Shown here: positions 14,198 through 24,786 of the stretch, piece by piece | Numbering within the stretch: position 1 is the first letter of the stretch | How the letters are laid out: each line of letters starts with the position of its first letter | NCBI GenBank assembly: GCA_016946835.1 | Contig: JACVTC010000006.1 | Span: forward strand, 1,765,001 to 1,825,000 | Source of the DNA: Neocallimastix lanati (nom. inval.) | Lineage: Eukaryota > Neocallimastigomycota > Neocallimastigomycetes > Neocallimastigales > Neocallimastigaceae | DNA length: 60,000 bases | Direction of reading: 5' to 3' | Program-made: the position numbers and the translations under genes | Notes under the pieces: model-generated | What the model was told of the DNA's origin: nothing | The model's database searches: none | Seen by the model: the letters and a program-made list of their open reading frames with translations, nothing else

Positions 14198-16041
14198 TTC
14201 ATTATTATTATTATTATCATTATTATTAATATCTTTTATTAAAGACATGGAAATTCTACAGTTCGTAAAAAAATATTACGATTATTATCAATTTGGGATG
14301 ACAGACAAGTTTTTCCTAAACATGTTTTAGCAAATATTCATACAATTATTAAAAGCAACAGTAACATAAACTTTTATTTCATTATTAACTAATGTTGTAT
14401 GGAAATTTTATTATAAAATTTGAATTCAAAATTTTAATATTATCTTTATTTAAAAAAATAAAAAAAAAAATAGGAACAGTATCAACATCTTCTTCTTCTT
14501 CTTCTTCAAGCTCAAGATTGCCAAAAAAAGTATATATTCAAATATTATAGTTATATAATTAAATATCATAAAATAAAATCTCATTTAAATATTATTTATT
14601 TATTTTTTATAGTATGCAGATCTTCAGGAACATTTAATTCAAGTTGAAAAATATCAAATTGATAAAAATATTATAGAATCTGAAATTACTCAGTTATTAT
14701 CAAAAGATATGTCACTTAATGAAAATATAAAAGCAAAAGGTACAAATAGATTTCATTTTTTACCCATATATAAAAAAAAAAAAAGTAAAAAAAAAAAAAA
14801 AATAAAAATAAAAATAAAATAAAATGAAATAAAATAAAAATGAAATAATGATTCTAATAATATATCTAATACATTATATTTTATTAATCATATTAATATA
14901 TGTATTTTTATTATTAACACTATGGCATCTTCTTTACATATATAAATAATAGAAAAATTAGAAGAAAGAAAATATAAGTTAATTGAAAATAATGTTTCAA
15001 AAAGACATCAGTTAATTGAAGAAATAAATCGTATATTAAAATATCAGGAAGAATTAATAGAAGAAGAAGAAGGATATCATAAACAAGTAATAATAATAAT
15101 GATGATGATGATAATTATAACAATAATAATTTTATATATATAATAATATAATAGATATAAATATATATATATAAACTTATATTTAAAGTAAATTATATTG
15201 TATTAATGGTACTAATATATCATATTTATTATATATATATTTATGAATATACATATTTTTTTTTATAAAAAAAAAATCAGTATGCTATGAAATCATTAAA
15301 TAATAAATTAGATAATAATCAAATGTTAATGGGTAGTGCATCGCAAAGTGATCCATTAATGGCCTTATCAGAACTATCTAATAACATCAATTCAAAGTTA
15401 AACAATTCAATTATAACTTCTTCTTCACCATTGAGTATGCCAATTCTTTCTAATCCCATTAATCCAACACCTGATCAACAACAAATTTTGATGCTTATGA
15501 ATAGTATTATTCAACAAAAAAATAATAACGGAGGAAATATGCCAAATATGCCAAATATGCCTAACATGCCAAACATGCCAAATATGCCGAATATGCCGAA
15601 TATGCCGAATATGCCAAATTTGCCGAACATGTCCAATATGTCCAACATGCCCAACATGCCCAACATGCCAAATATGCCAAACATGCCAAACATGCCTAAT
15701 ATGCCTAATATGCCTAATATGCCCAATATGCCCAATATGCTTAATATGCCAAATATGCCTAATAATATGCCTAATATGCCTAATATGCCTAATATGATGC
15801 CAAATAATATGCCTAATAACATACCAAATAACATGTCAAATAATATGTCAAATAACATGCCTAATAATATGCCTAATAATATGCCTAATATGATGGGAAA
15901 TATACAAAATATGAGAAGTATGCAAAATATACAAGATAATATGTCTAAAACTATTCCAAACAATATGTCAGAAAATATGAATGAAAATATACCAGATATT
16001 AATACCAATAATAATAATAACGAGGATAATAATAACGATAG

Positions 16042-16092
<51 letters not shown>

Positions 16093-16142
16093 ACAAAATA
16101 TACCAATTAATGATATCTCAACCAAATTAGATAATGATAATA

Positions 16143-16179
<37 letters not shown>

Positions 16180-16267
16180 AAATAGTTCAAATGCTGATGA
16201 ATCATCTTCAATGAATAATTCATCCATAACACAACAAAGCAATGAAAATTCAATAAAAAATGAATAG
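13215..16267 (+). CDS. CID-domain RNA polymerase II CTD-binding protein (RPRD1/Rtt103-like) with Asn-Met-Pro repeat
   Basis: The N-terminal CID domain binds the phosphorylated C-terminal tail of RNA polymerase II and links transcription to termination (family knowledge). Exons: 13215-13279, 13436-13455, 13572-13679, 13919-14003, 14245-14360, 14474-14529, 14613-14739, 14953-15086, 15281-16267; 565 residues. The CID spans about residues 4-131, with LTDTQQ, VSMLSRWLL, EIVEVWWAELQKA, KDFIPILPDAISHVY and LRLLSIWDDRQVF in family order. A Ser run, then a charged helical or coiled-coil region at about residues 155-237 (EKLEERKYKLIENN), matches RPRD proteins. Residues about 323-444 are tandem Asn-Met-Pro, followed by Asn/Ser-rich tails. 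The first intron appears to use a GC donor and exon 2 is only 20 nt. Rtt103 versus RPRD orthology cannot be settled here. Confidence 0.88.
15536..15900 (+). repeat. Coding 9-bp tandem repeat encoding (Asn-Met-Pro)n
   Basis: This stretch encodes roughly 35-40 Asn-Met-Pro or closely related units (NMP, NMS, NLP, NNMP) in the CID-domain protein. Codons vary at the third base (AAT/AAC, CCA/CCT/CCG/CCC) while the peptide holds, and ATG is fixed by Met. The 3' half shifts to 12-bp NNMP units. Confidence 0.93.
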
Positions 16268-16980
16268 AATAGATCATATTTCAAAATCATTTATTTAGAT
16301 ACATTTTTAATTATATATATATATATATTTAAATTTTTATTTATAAATATTTTTTTTTTATCTTGAATATTTCTTTTTTTTTTTTTTTTATAATATTTAC
16401 ATTATTATTGACACATATGTGTATTTTATTTCTATTAAATGATAAAAAATAAATAAATAATATAAATTAAATATATATAGATCAGTAAACATTATGATCT
16501 AAAAAATTTTATTTATTTTGTAAATATGTAATTATATATATTTCATTATAAAAAATATTTTTTTTATTTTGTTTTTTTGTTTTTGCTTTTGTTTTTGTTT
16601 TTATTTTATTATATTTTATTTTTAATAATAATTTATATTTTCATAATAGACTTTTGTATACTCTGTTTAAAATAACAAATACAATAATTAAAGTCATAGT
16701 AATAATCATAATAATATAATAATAATAATTTCTTGTTAATAATTTTTCATTATTATTATTAATAATATTGTTATTCGCACCAATTATTATAATAAATATA
16801 AGTATTTAAATATGTATTATTTTTTAATTTTAATTTAATACTAATTTATATATTAAATTTTTTTTAATTTAAAAAAAAAAAAAATTTTTTTTTATATTCT
16901 TTTTAAATAATAAAAGATAATAAAGAAAATAAAAAAAAAAAAAAAAAAGGTTTTATATATAATTTAAACCATAAATTAAA
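16268..16980. other. Intergenic region between CID gene and SURF4-like gene
   Basis: About 0.7 kb of A/T-rich sequence between two genes on the same strand. It includes an A14-T11 palindromic block at 16870-16893 and an A17 run at about 16931-16947, about 35 bp before the next start codon. No gene or RNA is visible. Confidence 0.65.
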
Positions 16981-17906
16981 ATGGATAATAAAGGAAATAA
17001 AAATAGTTTTTCAAACTCAATAAAAGATATATTTAATTATTTTGAATATTATATTGTTGATAATAATACTATTTCTCGTTTTCCTCTTTGGGGTATTAAT
17101 AATAAATAAATATTAATATTTATTACAATAATAATGATTAATATTAAACATTTTTATCTAAAAATGAATAATCCACTAATGTAAAATCCATTCTTTTTTT
17201 TTTTTTTTTTAAAAAAAAATATTTTTTTATCAATATATATGTTATGAAAATAGGTAGAATATTGCTTACACTTACGTATATAGAAGATGCAGTATCAATA
17301 ATTTTAAAATGGGATGAACATGTTCAATATTATGGAGTAAAAATATTTTTAATAATAAATGCCATTGGACTTTTACTAGGATCTATTGCAACATTTCACA
17401 AAGTTACAATTAAATTTGGTGTTTTTGGTTTAATAGGAGTAGAAATAGTCCAATTTTTATTATTTAAACAATTATTTAATTTATCTTTTTATATAAAATT
17501 ATTATGTAATGCGGGAGGTCTTTTATTATTAGTAGCTGAAGCCTTATTAACACAAAATTCTGAAACCAATAAAATTTTACTTTTTGAACAACCGAAAGTC
17601 TTAAGAAATGTAGATTCCAATCTTCAAAAAAAAATTGTTTTACTTGAAAAATGTGTCATCATATTATATACTTTATCCACTTTCCTTTCAAATGAATTCA
17701 ATATATTTATAGTTCTTTCTGGCGGTTTTACTACTATTGCCTTAGGACTTATAATTTTTGGAGCAAATAATGTAAATTCAATATCATATTTCATATTTAT
17801 ATTGTCAATTTTAAATTTAGCAATAAATAATTTCTGGTCTTCTAATGGAACATTAGTAAGTAATCCCTTTAATTTTAAAGATTTAATATAAATCAAAATG
17901 ATAATA

Positions 17907-17942
<36 letters not shown>

Positions 17943-18116
17943 AATATATATTATTAATAATAAATATTTTAATAAAAATTTCTAATATTTATTTAAATAT
18001 AATGATTATAATGAATTTAAAAAAAACAGTATTTCACAAAATTTCAAATTGGTCAAGCTCTGTCTACTCTCAGTGGAATCATATTATTAGTATGTAAAGA
18101 TAAGAAAAACGAATAA
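16981..18116 (+). CDS. SURF4/Erv29-like ER cargo receptor
   Basis: Multi-pass membrane receptor that loads soluble cargo into COPII vesicles at ER exit sites (family knowledge). Exons: 16981-17092, 17254-17855, 18030-18116; 801 nt, 266 residues, close to the ~269 of SURF4. Family landmarks in order are ISRFPLWGRILLTLTYIEDA followed by ILKWDEHVQYY, then LCNAGGLLLLVAEALL, then a C-terminal FTKFQIGQALSTLSGIILLV. The N-terminal segment before the first membrane span resembles the soluble helix of the family. The protein ends in KDKKNE, a KKxx dilysine signal for COPI retrieval to the ER, as expected for a cycling receptor. The last exon is needed for this: reading on past 17855 would give a different C-terminus without the signal. 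The start ATG at 16981 follows an A-rich leader. Confidence 0.88.
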
Positions 18117-19785
18117 GTGATAATGTATGAAGTTAAATATAAAATAAATAAGTAAATTAATAAAAATAGTAATAAAAATAAAAACAAAAATATATATTAA
18201 TACTAATGAAAAAAAGAAATAAAATATGAATGTATTTATTTTATCATAATATTTCTTTTTTATTTTAATAAATTTTATAAAATAAATAAATCAGAAACTA
18301 AATAAAATAAAATAAAATAAAATAAAATAAAATTTCTATCTTTTAAATAAATAATATTTAAAAAATAAAATAATAATAATAATAATAATACTATACAACT
18401 TTTCATTATTTTTAATATTTTTTTTTAATGAAATAGGTATATAATGATAAAATAATAATAAAATAAATAATAAAGACATTAAAAATATTTATTATTTATA
18501 TTTATTATTTATTATTAAATGTACTTTTTGTTTTCTATTGTGTATTTAAATATTATTGTAATAAAGTGATACAAAAAAAAAATATTAAATCTTTGGTCCA
18601 AAATTGTAGCATATAATCAGAGAAAAAAAAGATATAAAAATATTATATGGAAATTATATTATTGAAATATTGAAAGGATTATTAATAGTAAAAATTTTAA
18701 AGTATTAATATTTTAGTATTTTTAATTAATTGTAAAAGATACAATTGTTATTTATTATTTATTATTTATTATTTATTATTTATTATTTATTATTTATTAT
18801 TTATTATTTATTATTTATTATTTATTATTTATTATTTATTATTTATTATTTATTATTTATTATTTATTATTTATTATTTATTATTTATTATTTATTATTT
18901 ATTATTTATTATTTATTATTTATTATTTATTATTCAATTATTTATTATTTAATTATTTAATTATTTATTATTTATTTTTTATTATTCAATTATTTATTAT
19001 TCAATTATTTATTATTTATTATTTATTATTTATTATTTATTATTTATTATTTATTATTTATTATTTATTATTTATTATTCAATTATTTATTATTTATTAT
19101 TTATTATTTATTATTTATTATTTATTATTTATTATTTATTATTCAATTATTCAATTATTTATTATTTATTATTTATTATTTATTATTTATTATTTATTAT
19201 TTATTATTCAATTATTTATTATTTAATTATTATTTATATATTTAATAAATTTCAAAATTCAAAATTTATTAAATAAATAAATTTATGGTTTTTCTAAACA
19301 ATCTTTGGAATAGGATATGATGGAAAGTACAGAATAAATTTAATTTTTTTCTAATATTTTCTATATATTAGAATATAAACAAATTTATTATAAAGCAATA
19401 GTTTAGTATAATACAATCGAAAGAAAAAGAAAATATATTAATATAAATTATTTTAGATTAATTAATTGAATTAAATAATTTAATAATTTATCCAGATCCA
19501 GAATGAATAAAAATAATTTTTCTTTTTTTTTTTTATTATTTTATTTTATATTAAACACTTTATTAACATTTCATATTAACATTAAAATTTAAAAAAGTAA
19601 AATTTCAATAAAATAGTAATAGATATTATAAATATAATATATAATAAGTAATTTTATATTTAAACAAAAAATAAAATAAATTCAATTAAGTTAGACGAAA
19701 AACAATTAAATAAAATAATAATTTATAATAGTTTAAATTTTAATAATACTTTTATATTTATATATATAATCAATAGTAAATAAAA
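18117..19785. other. Intergenic region with heptamer array, promoter of p23 gene
   Basis: The 1.7 kb between the SURF4-like gene and p23 contains a heptamer array at 18746-19235 and otherwise unstructured A/T-rich sequence. The p23 promoter must lie in the last few hundred bases. I found no convincing heat-shock element there. Confidence 0.6.
18746..19235 (+). repeat. (TTTATTA)n heptamer array A
   Basis: About 70 tandem copies of TTTATTA, interrupted several times by TTCAATTA (for example near 18934, 18983, 18998, 19078, 19143 and 19208). Because the period is not a multiple of three and the 21-bp cycle has no stop, it is open in all forward frames and gives an artefactual LLFIIYY peptide; it is not coding. 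Confidence 0.95.
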
Positions 19786-20480
19786 ATGCTTGCTCCAACT
19801 GTTCTCTGGGCTCAACGTACTGATGAAATTTTCATCACCATTGATCTTATGGATATTGAAAATCCAACCGTAAACTTAACTTCTGATAAATTATACTTCC
19901 AAGGTCGTTCTCTTGGAAAGGATTACGAAGTTGAATTAAAGTTCTTCAGTAAAATTGATCCTGAAGTAATTAATTATATTTTATTATCATTATTATTATT
20001 GTTATTATTTAATAGAATCAAATTAAAAAATACAAAAAAAAAAACGTATAAATAATAATATTAATAAAAGTAAAATAAGTACATAAAATGAAATTTATAC
20101 TATAATATAAAAAAAGTAATAAAAATTTTTAAAAGGAAGTCACCTAATTATAATTATTATTATAATATTTTTTTTTATATTCATCTATTTAAAAAAATTA
20201 AAACAAAATGAAATTTAATTTTAAAATATTAATATTCAATCATTCGAAAAATTTAAAAGGCTTCTAAGAAAAGTATTACCCCAAGAAATGCTTTCTTTGT
20301 TCTTATCAAGGAAGAAAAGGGTAAGGAATACTGGCCAAGATTATTAGAAGACAAGGGTAAAGTTCACTACTTAAAGACCGATTTCAGTAGATGGAAGGAT
20401 GAAGATGATGATGATGATGATGTTCCAAACCCAATGGAAGGTCTTGACTTCTCTCAAGTAAATAAAGAAAACCTTTTTTC

Positions 20481-20518
<38 letters not shown>

Positions 20519-21649
20519 AAAATAACAATATAAAATAATTATTGAATTAAAATTTTATTATAAAAAAAGAAATAAAAATAAAATATTCAATATAGCATAA
20601 TAATTTCAATTTTACTATTCTTTTTCACTAATAAATATGATTATAAAAAAATAAAAAGACGAATTAGATAAGAAATAACTAATAACATCAAAAATATTTA
20701 TTTTTTTTAATTATATGTTAATAATTTAAAAAAAAAAAAATTTATATAATAAATATAATTGTTCATAATACGAAATTAATTTCATAATCTTATAGTTCTC
20801 CGGTATGGGAGGTATGCCAGGTATGGGAGACTTAGGTAACATGGATGACGTAAGTTTCATTAAAATAAAAATGATAATAATTATAAATATTTTTTATAAA
20901 TTTTAAAATAGTTTAAAAAAATTTTTTTTTTCTTAAATATTTATTAAAAAATCATTATATATATATAAATTAATATAATTTCATTGATATAAATATATCT
21001 ATTTATTTTTTATTGATAAAATAAATAGATGCCTGATTCCGATGATGATTCAAGCAGTGATTCCGATAATGATATGCCAGAACTCGAAAATGCTGATGAA
21101 AAAAGTATTATAATGATATAATAAATTCAATATTTAATAATATTTATATATAATTTTATTGATACCTGTTATTAATTCAATCCATATTATTAAAATAAAT
21201 AATATAAATATAATCTATAAATTTAATTAAATATAAAAAAAATGAAGAGGAAGAAACTAAAGGTAATATAAAAAAATAAATAAATGAAAAAGAATTTTAA
21301 ACATCAAAATGATTAATTAAAATACTTATATATATATATATTAATATTATATTAATATTCATAATATAACTTATATATATTATTAAATGAAAAAAAAATT
21401 TTTTTATAAAAAAAAAATAGCATAAACGAATTAAATTTAGGAATAAAAAATACAATAAAATGAAAATATTTGAAAAAAAAAATTTTATCTCAGTATAAAA
21501 TATATGAACATTCATTAGAAGATCTTTTTTTTTTCCTATTATTAAATTATCTTAAATTCAAGTTACAATAATTACCTTTTATAAATATTTAAAATAAACT
21601 TTGAATTTTTTAAATAAATCTATTAAAAATTAAAGAAAAGAAAAAATAA
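19786..21649 (+). CDS. p23/Sba1-like Hsp90 co-chaperone (CS domain)
   Basis: Co-chaperone that binds ATP-loaded Hsp90 through its CS domain and slows ATP hydrolysis (family knowledge). Exons: 19786-19965, 20260-20457, 20796-20849, 21029-21104, then probable tiny exons 21248-21262 and 21636-21649; 178 residues. The CS domain runs from VLWAQRTDEIFITIDL through LYFQGRSLGKDYEVELKFF to EEKGKEYWPRLLEDKGKV, ending in the p23 signature DFSRWKDED. A Gly/Met stretch (FSGMGGMPGMGDLGNMDDM) and an acidic Asp/Ser/Glu tail follow, as in fungal Sba1. Codon use is cleaner and GC is higher in exons 1-3 than in neighbouring genes, which suggests strong expression. The first four exons are secure. The two short last exons rest only on splice sites and frame, giving a lysine-rich end. 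Confidence 0.88.
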
Positions 21650-22225
21650 AAGGAAGATAAAAAGGGAAAAAAAAAATCAATAATAGTAAAAAAGATTGAC
21701 AAAAAATCTAATCATAAAGAGAAAAAAAAAGTCAGATGATAAAATGTAAATGTAATGACAAACAACAATAACAAAAAAAAAAAAAAAAATAATAAATAAA
21801 AATTTGCACATAATTAAAAAAAAAAAATGAATTATTGATTAATGATGTTATAACAAATCATATTAATATATAAAATTATATCATGGATTAATCATTGGGT
21901 ATATTATAATTCTTATTATTTATTAGGGCTATTATTTTCTCTCAAAAAAAAATTTTTTTTCCTATACAACTTATTTATATCTATTTCAAACAAATAAACA
22001 AACAAAGAAACAAAGAAACAAACAAAAAACAAAAAACAAATATATATATATGTATTCATTATTATTATATTTCTATTTCTGTATTATTTGTTTTTTATAT
22101 TATTTTTATTTCTTATTTTTTAATAGTTTAGGAAATGTTTATTTATTTAATTTTATTTATTTGACGTTATTTTCATTATATTTTATTGTTATTACTATTA
22201 TTATTATTATTATTACTATTATTAC

Positions 22226-22301
<76 letters not shown>

Positions 22302-22424
22302 TATAGAATTTTTTTTTTTTGGTATGTTGAGAATGTTTTGAAGTTATATATATATATATATATTTTAATTTGTATTATTTTTTCATTACTTTAAATTAAA
22401 TATTCCATCAAAAAAAAAAAAAAG
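21650..22424. other. Intergenic region downstream of p23, simple repeats
   Basis: A/T-rich sequence with CAAA-type tandem repeats near 21995-22035 and a (TTA)n tract at about 22195-22300. No coding region is supported; the poly-Ile ORF here is translated microsatellite. Confidence 0.65.
22200..22300. repeat. (TTA)n trinucleotide microsatellite
   Basis: About 100 bp of TTA/ATT repeat with a few C interruptions (TTACTA). It is non-coding as far as I can see. Confidence 0.9.
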
Positions 22425-22626
22425 CAATTCTAAATTTTTACTGGGATAAAGATATGGCAGGAAAATCAATCAAGACTAAGGCTTATAAGAAAAATAAATT
22501 TGAGAAAACTAGGGACTACCTTTTAACTCAACTTCAAGTATCCTGAATTTTAGCATTGACTTCCGATGAGTACTTCGTGTCAGATTGTGGATATAATTTG
22601 TAATACTTTTGTTGCCAAAAGCTTCC

Positions 22627-22657
<31 letters not shown>

Positions 22658-22700
22658 TTGAAGACGACTCTCTAGAAAAGGTATTCTTGTTATTGTTATA
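22425..22700 (+). pseudogene. Decayed coding fragment, possibly retroelement ORF1 remnant
   Basis: This patch is clearly less AT-rich than its surroundings and reads as protein in one frame for about 35 codons, including DKDMAGKSIKTKAY and FEKTRDYLLTQLQ. In-frame stops then break a continuing reading that includes LALTSDEYFVSDCGYN. No start, stop or splice arrangement rescues it. It lies upstream of the LINE remnant on the same strand, so it could be part of that element's first ORF. I do not recognise the family, so this assignment is inference. Confidence 0.45.
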
Positions 22701-22978
22701 TAGAAAATAAGCAGTAATCCTCGATTAGAAGATTGGTTTTTTTTTCTAAATGTAATCTTTCCCCCCCCTGAGAATTTCGAAATGAAAAATAGTTTATTTT
22801 AAGGATATTAAAATTCTTTATGAAAAAAAAAAAATTTTTTTTTTTTTTTTTTTTTTTTTATATTATTTCTAAATAATTGTCCAATATTTAAATAGTAATG
22901 TAAACGCTGTTATCACAAAAAAAATGAATAATATAGAATTAAAATACGGATTCTGATAGTAGTAATGAAATTTATACT

Positions 22979-22979
<1 letters not shown>

Positions 22980-23047
<68 letters not shown>
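22980..23047. repeat. (AAT)n trinucleotide microsatellite
   Basis: A nearly perfect AAT repeat of about 68 bp. The poly-Ile ORFs on both strands here are translated repeat. Confidence 0.9.
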
Positions 23048-23048
<1 letters not shown>

Positions 23049-23335
23049 TTGTTAATAATAGTAGAGTTAATGATAGTGAAAATTGGTAAAATAGGTATAT
23101 TAAACTTTGTGATAGTGATAGTAATAGTAAAAAAAAAAAAAAAAAAAAAAGTATTGTTATTACTACTACTACTACTAATGTAGTGAAATTGTTTCAATGG
23201 GTGAAAATTGTGGTTAATTTTTAAGTAATTTTCTGAATAATACGTGTGTTAATAAATATAGATGTGATGTGATACCGATTATACTATTTTCAAATATTAT
23301 TATGTTCTATGATTTTATTTATTTTTATTAATTCT

Positions 23336-23368
<33 letters not shown>

Positions 23369-23402
23369 TAAAAGTAAAAAAAATATTCATGTAATTAATA
23401 AA

Positions 23403-23410
23403 TGAATGAA

Positions 23411-23457
<47 letters not shown>

Positions 23458-23458
23458 A
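23403..23458. repeat. (AAAT)n tetranucleotide microsatellite
   Basis: About 14 copies of AATA/AAAT, the first two as AATG variants. It lies just upstream of the recognisable LINE sequence. Confidence 0.85.
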
Positions 23459-23569
23459 GATTAAAGTTTACCATAATTACTATGAAAAAAAAAAAAAAAA
23501 AAGATTTAAATTAAATAAAATAATTAAATAATAAGGTATTAATAATAAGGTAAATAGATTTCATTAATT

Positions 23570-24643
23570 TTGGTGATTGTTCCAGTAAAAAAATTTTACA
23601 ATTGTATCAGTAATCTATCTAGTTCTTTTTTAAATGTCATCTTTTCAATAGTTAGAAAATTTTCACCATTATATGGTTCTTATTTTATTATTAAAGTAAA
23701 TGCTCTCAATAGTAATACCGTTAAACAATTCAATGATTTGTTAAATGATGGTTTTCATTCCTCTGTTAAAATTACCTATAAAGAATGTAAAAGTTATTCA
23801 AATTCAAATGACCGCAAATCCAATTATAATAAAGTTAAACAAATTTAAAAAAATCAAGAGAAAAATTAAATCCTTTTTTGGTATTCCCAGAGATTTCTAT
23901 TCTTGTCACCTTTATTTTTGCTCTTCCCTCTTCAATTTATGTTCTAGCTGGAATATAAATGGTTGGAATTCTGAAAAGAGAGATGGCGTTATGTATTTAA
24001 ATTCAGTATTTAAACCTGTATGTATAATGCCTTCAGGAAACTGGTAATAGTAAGTTTCTCTCTAAAGAGAACACTCCTTCTATTTTTGGTTACGAGTATG
24101 TTTTCCTTCGTTCTAATTCCAAAATCCCTGGAATGAGAGGTTTATATATCGGTGTTCATAATTCTTGTTCTTATACTACTGAAAATGCCAACTACAATTA
24201 CATTATATCAGTTAGTCTGACTTCATTTTGGAATCAAAAATGTTCTATTGACAATATATACTTCCTTCAATATAGATGGCCTGAAGCTCGTTTAAATGCT
24301 TTCTCTGAAATGGAAAAATGGTTAAGTCGTCATAATAAGGAAAATTCACCTGCTGTTCTTTTAGGTGACTTTAATATGCCCCTCAATAAACTTAAGAAGT
24401 ATATTATCAAAAATTTTCCATGACTGGACTGTTGCTAATCTTACTGGTAGTAGTATTACTTATTCTAAAGGTTCCAAATCTTCTTGCATTGACCATATTA
24501 TCTATAATAAAGCAATGATTCCTCATGTACATTTATCTTCTGCCTGCTCATTTGCAAATGATACTTCTGATCATTATCCTATCTTCTTATCATGTAATAA
24601 GAATCTTTCAGATGGTTTTAATAAACCTAAGAAAAACTTTTAA
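23570..24643 (+). pseudogene. LINE ORF2 endonuclease domain, frameshifted
   Basis: AP-endonuclease-like domain that would nick target DNA for reverse transcription (family knowledge). Landmarks are SWNINGW at about 23946, VLLGDFNMP at about 24355, SSCIDHIIYN at about 24478 and SDHYPIFLS at about 24565. They correspond to the N-terminal Asn, the GDFN motif, the D-H-I segment and the terminal SDH of the EEP family. The reading shifts frame at least around 24040 and 24420. The part before 23940 has an open 92-codon stretch of unknown nature, possibly the end of ORF1 or the start of ORF2. Confidence 0.83.
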
Positions 24644-24786
24644 ATGGTCTAACCATATTTGTAATACTCAGAATACAAATATACAATCTCACAATTACTT
24701 TTCTGTTTTAGCAAGTAATCTTGAATCCAAATTTGATGAAACTTCAGCAGATGATATGGTTAAAGAATTTATTAATTCTTTAATCA

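Larger units (their letters stand above)
22701..23569. other. Simple-sequence region between two retroelement-like patches
   Basis: It holds an unusual run of eight C at about 22761-22768, an A12-T23 block at 22826-22859, an (AAT)n tract at 22980-23047 and an (AAAT)n tract at 23403-23458. If the patch at 22425 belongs to the LINE, these are expansions within a decayed element. No gene can be supported. Confidence 0.55.

Noticed and set aside
15511-16290. 259-codon ORF antisense to the CID gene
   Set aside because: It is the mirror of the NMP and Asn repeats, giving Ile/Leu/Gly periodicity; the plus strand has the domain and splice evidence.
17624-17896. 90-codon minus-strand ORF over the SURF4-like gene
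   Set aside because: Plus strand carries the family motifs across three exons; this is an antisense shadow.
18745-18960. LLFIIYY repeat ORF
   Set aside because: A 7-bp stop-free repeat is open in every forward frame by arithmetic, so openness is no evidence of coding.
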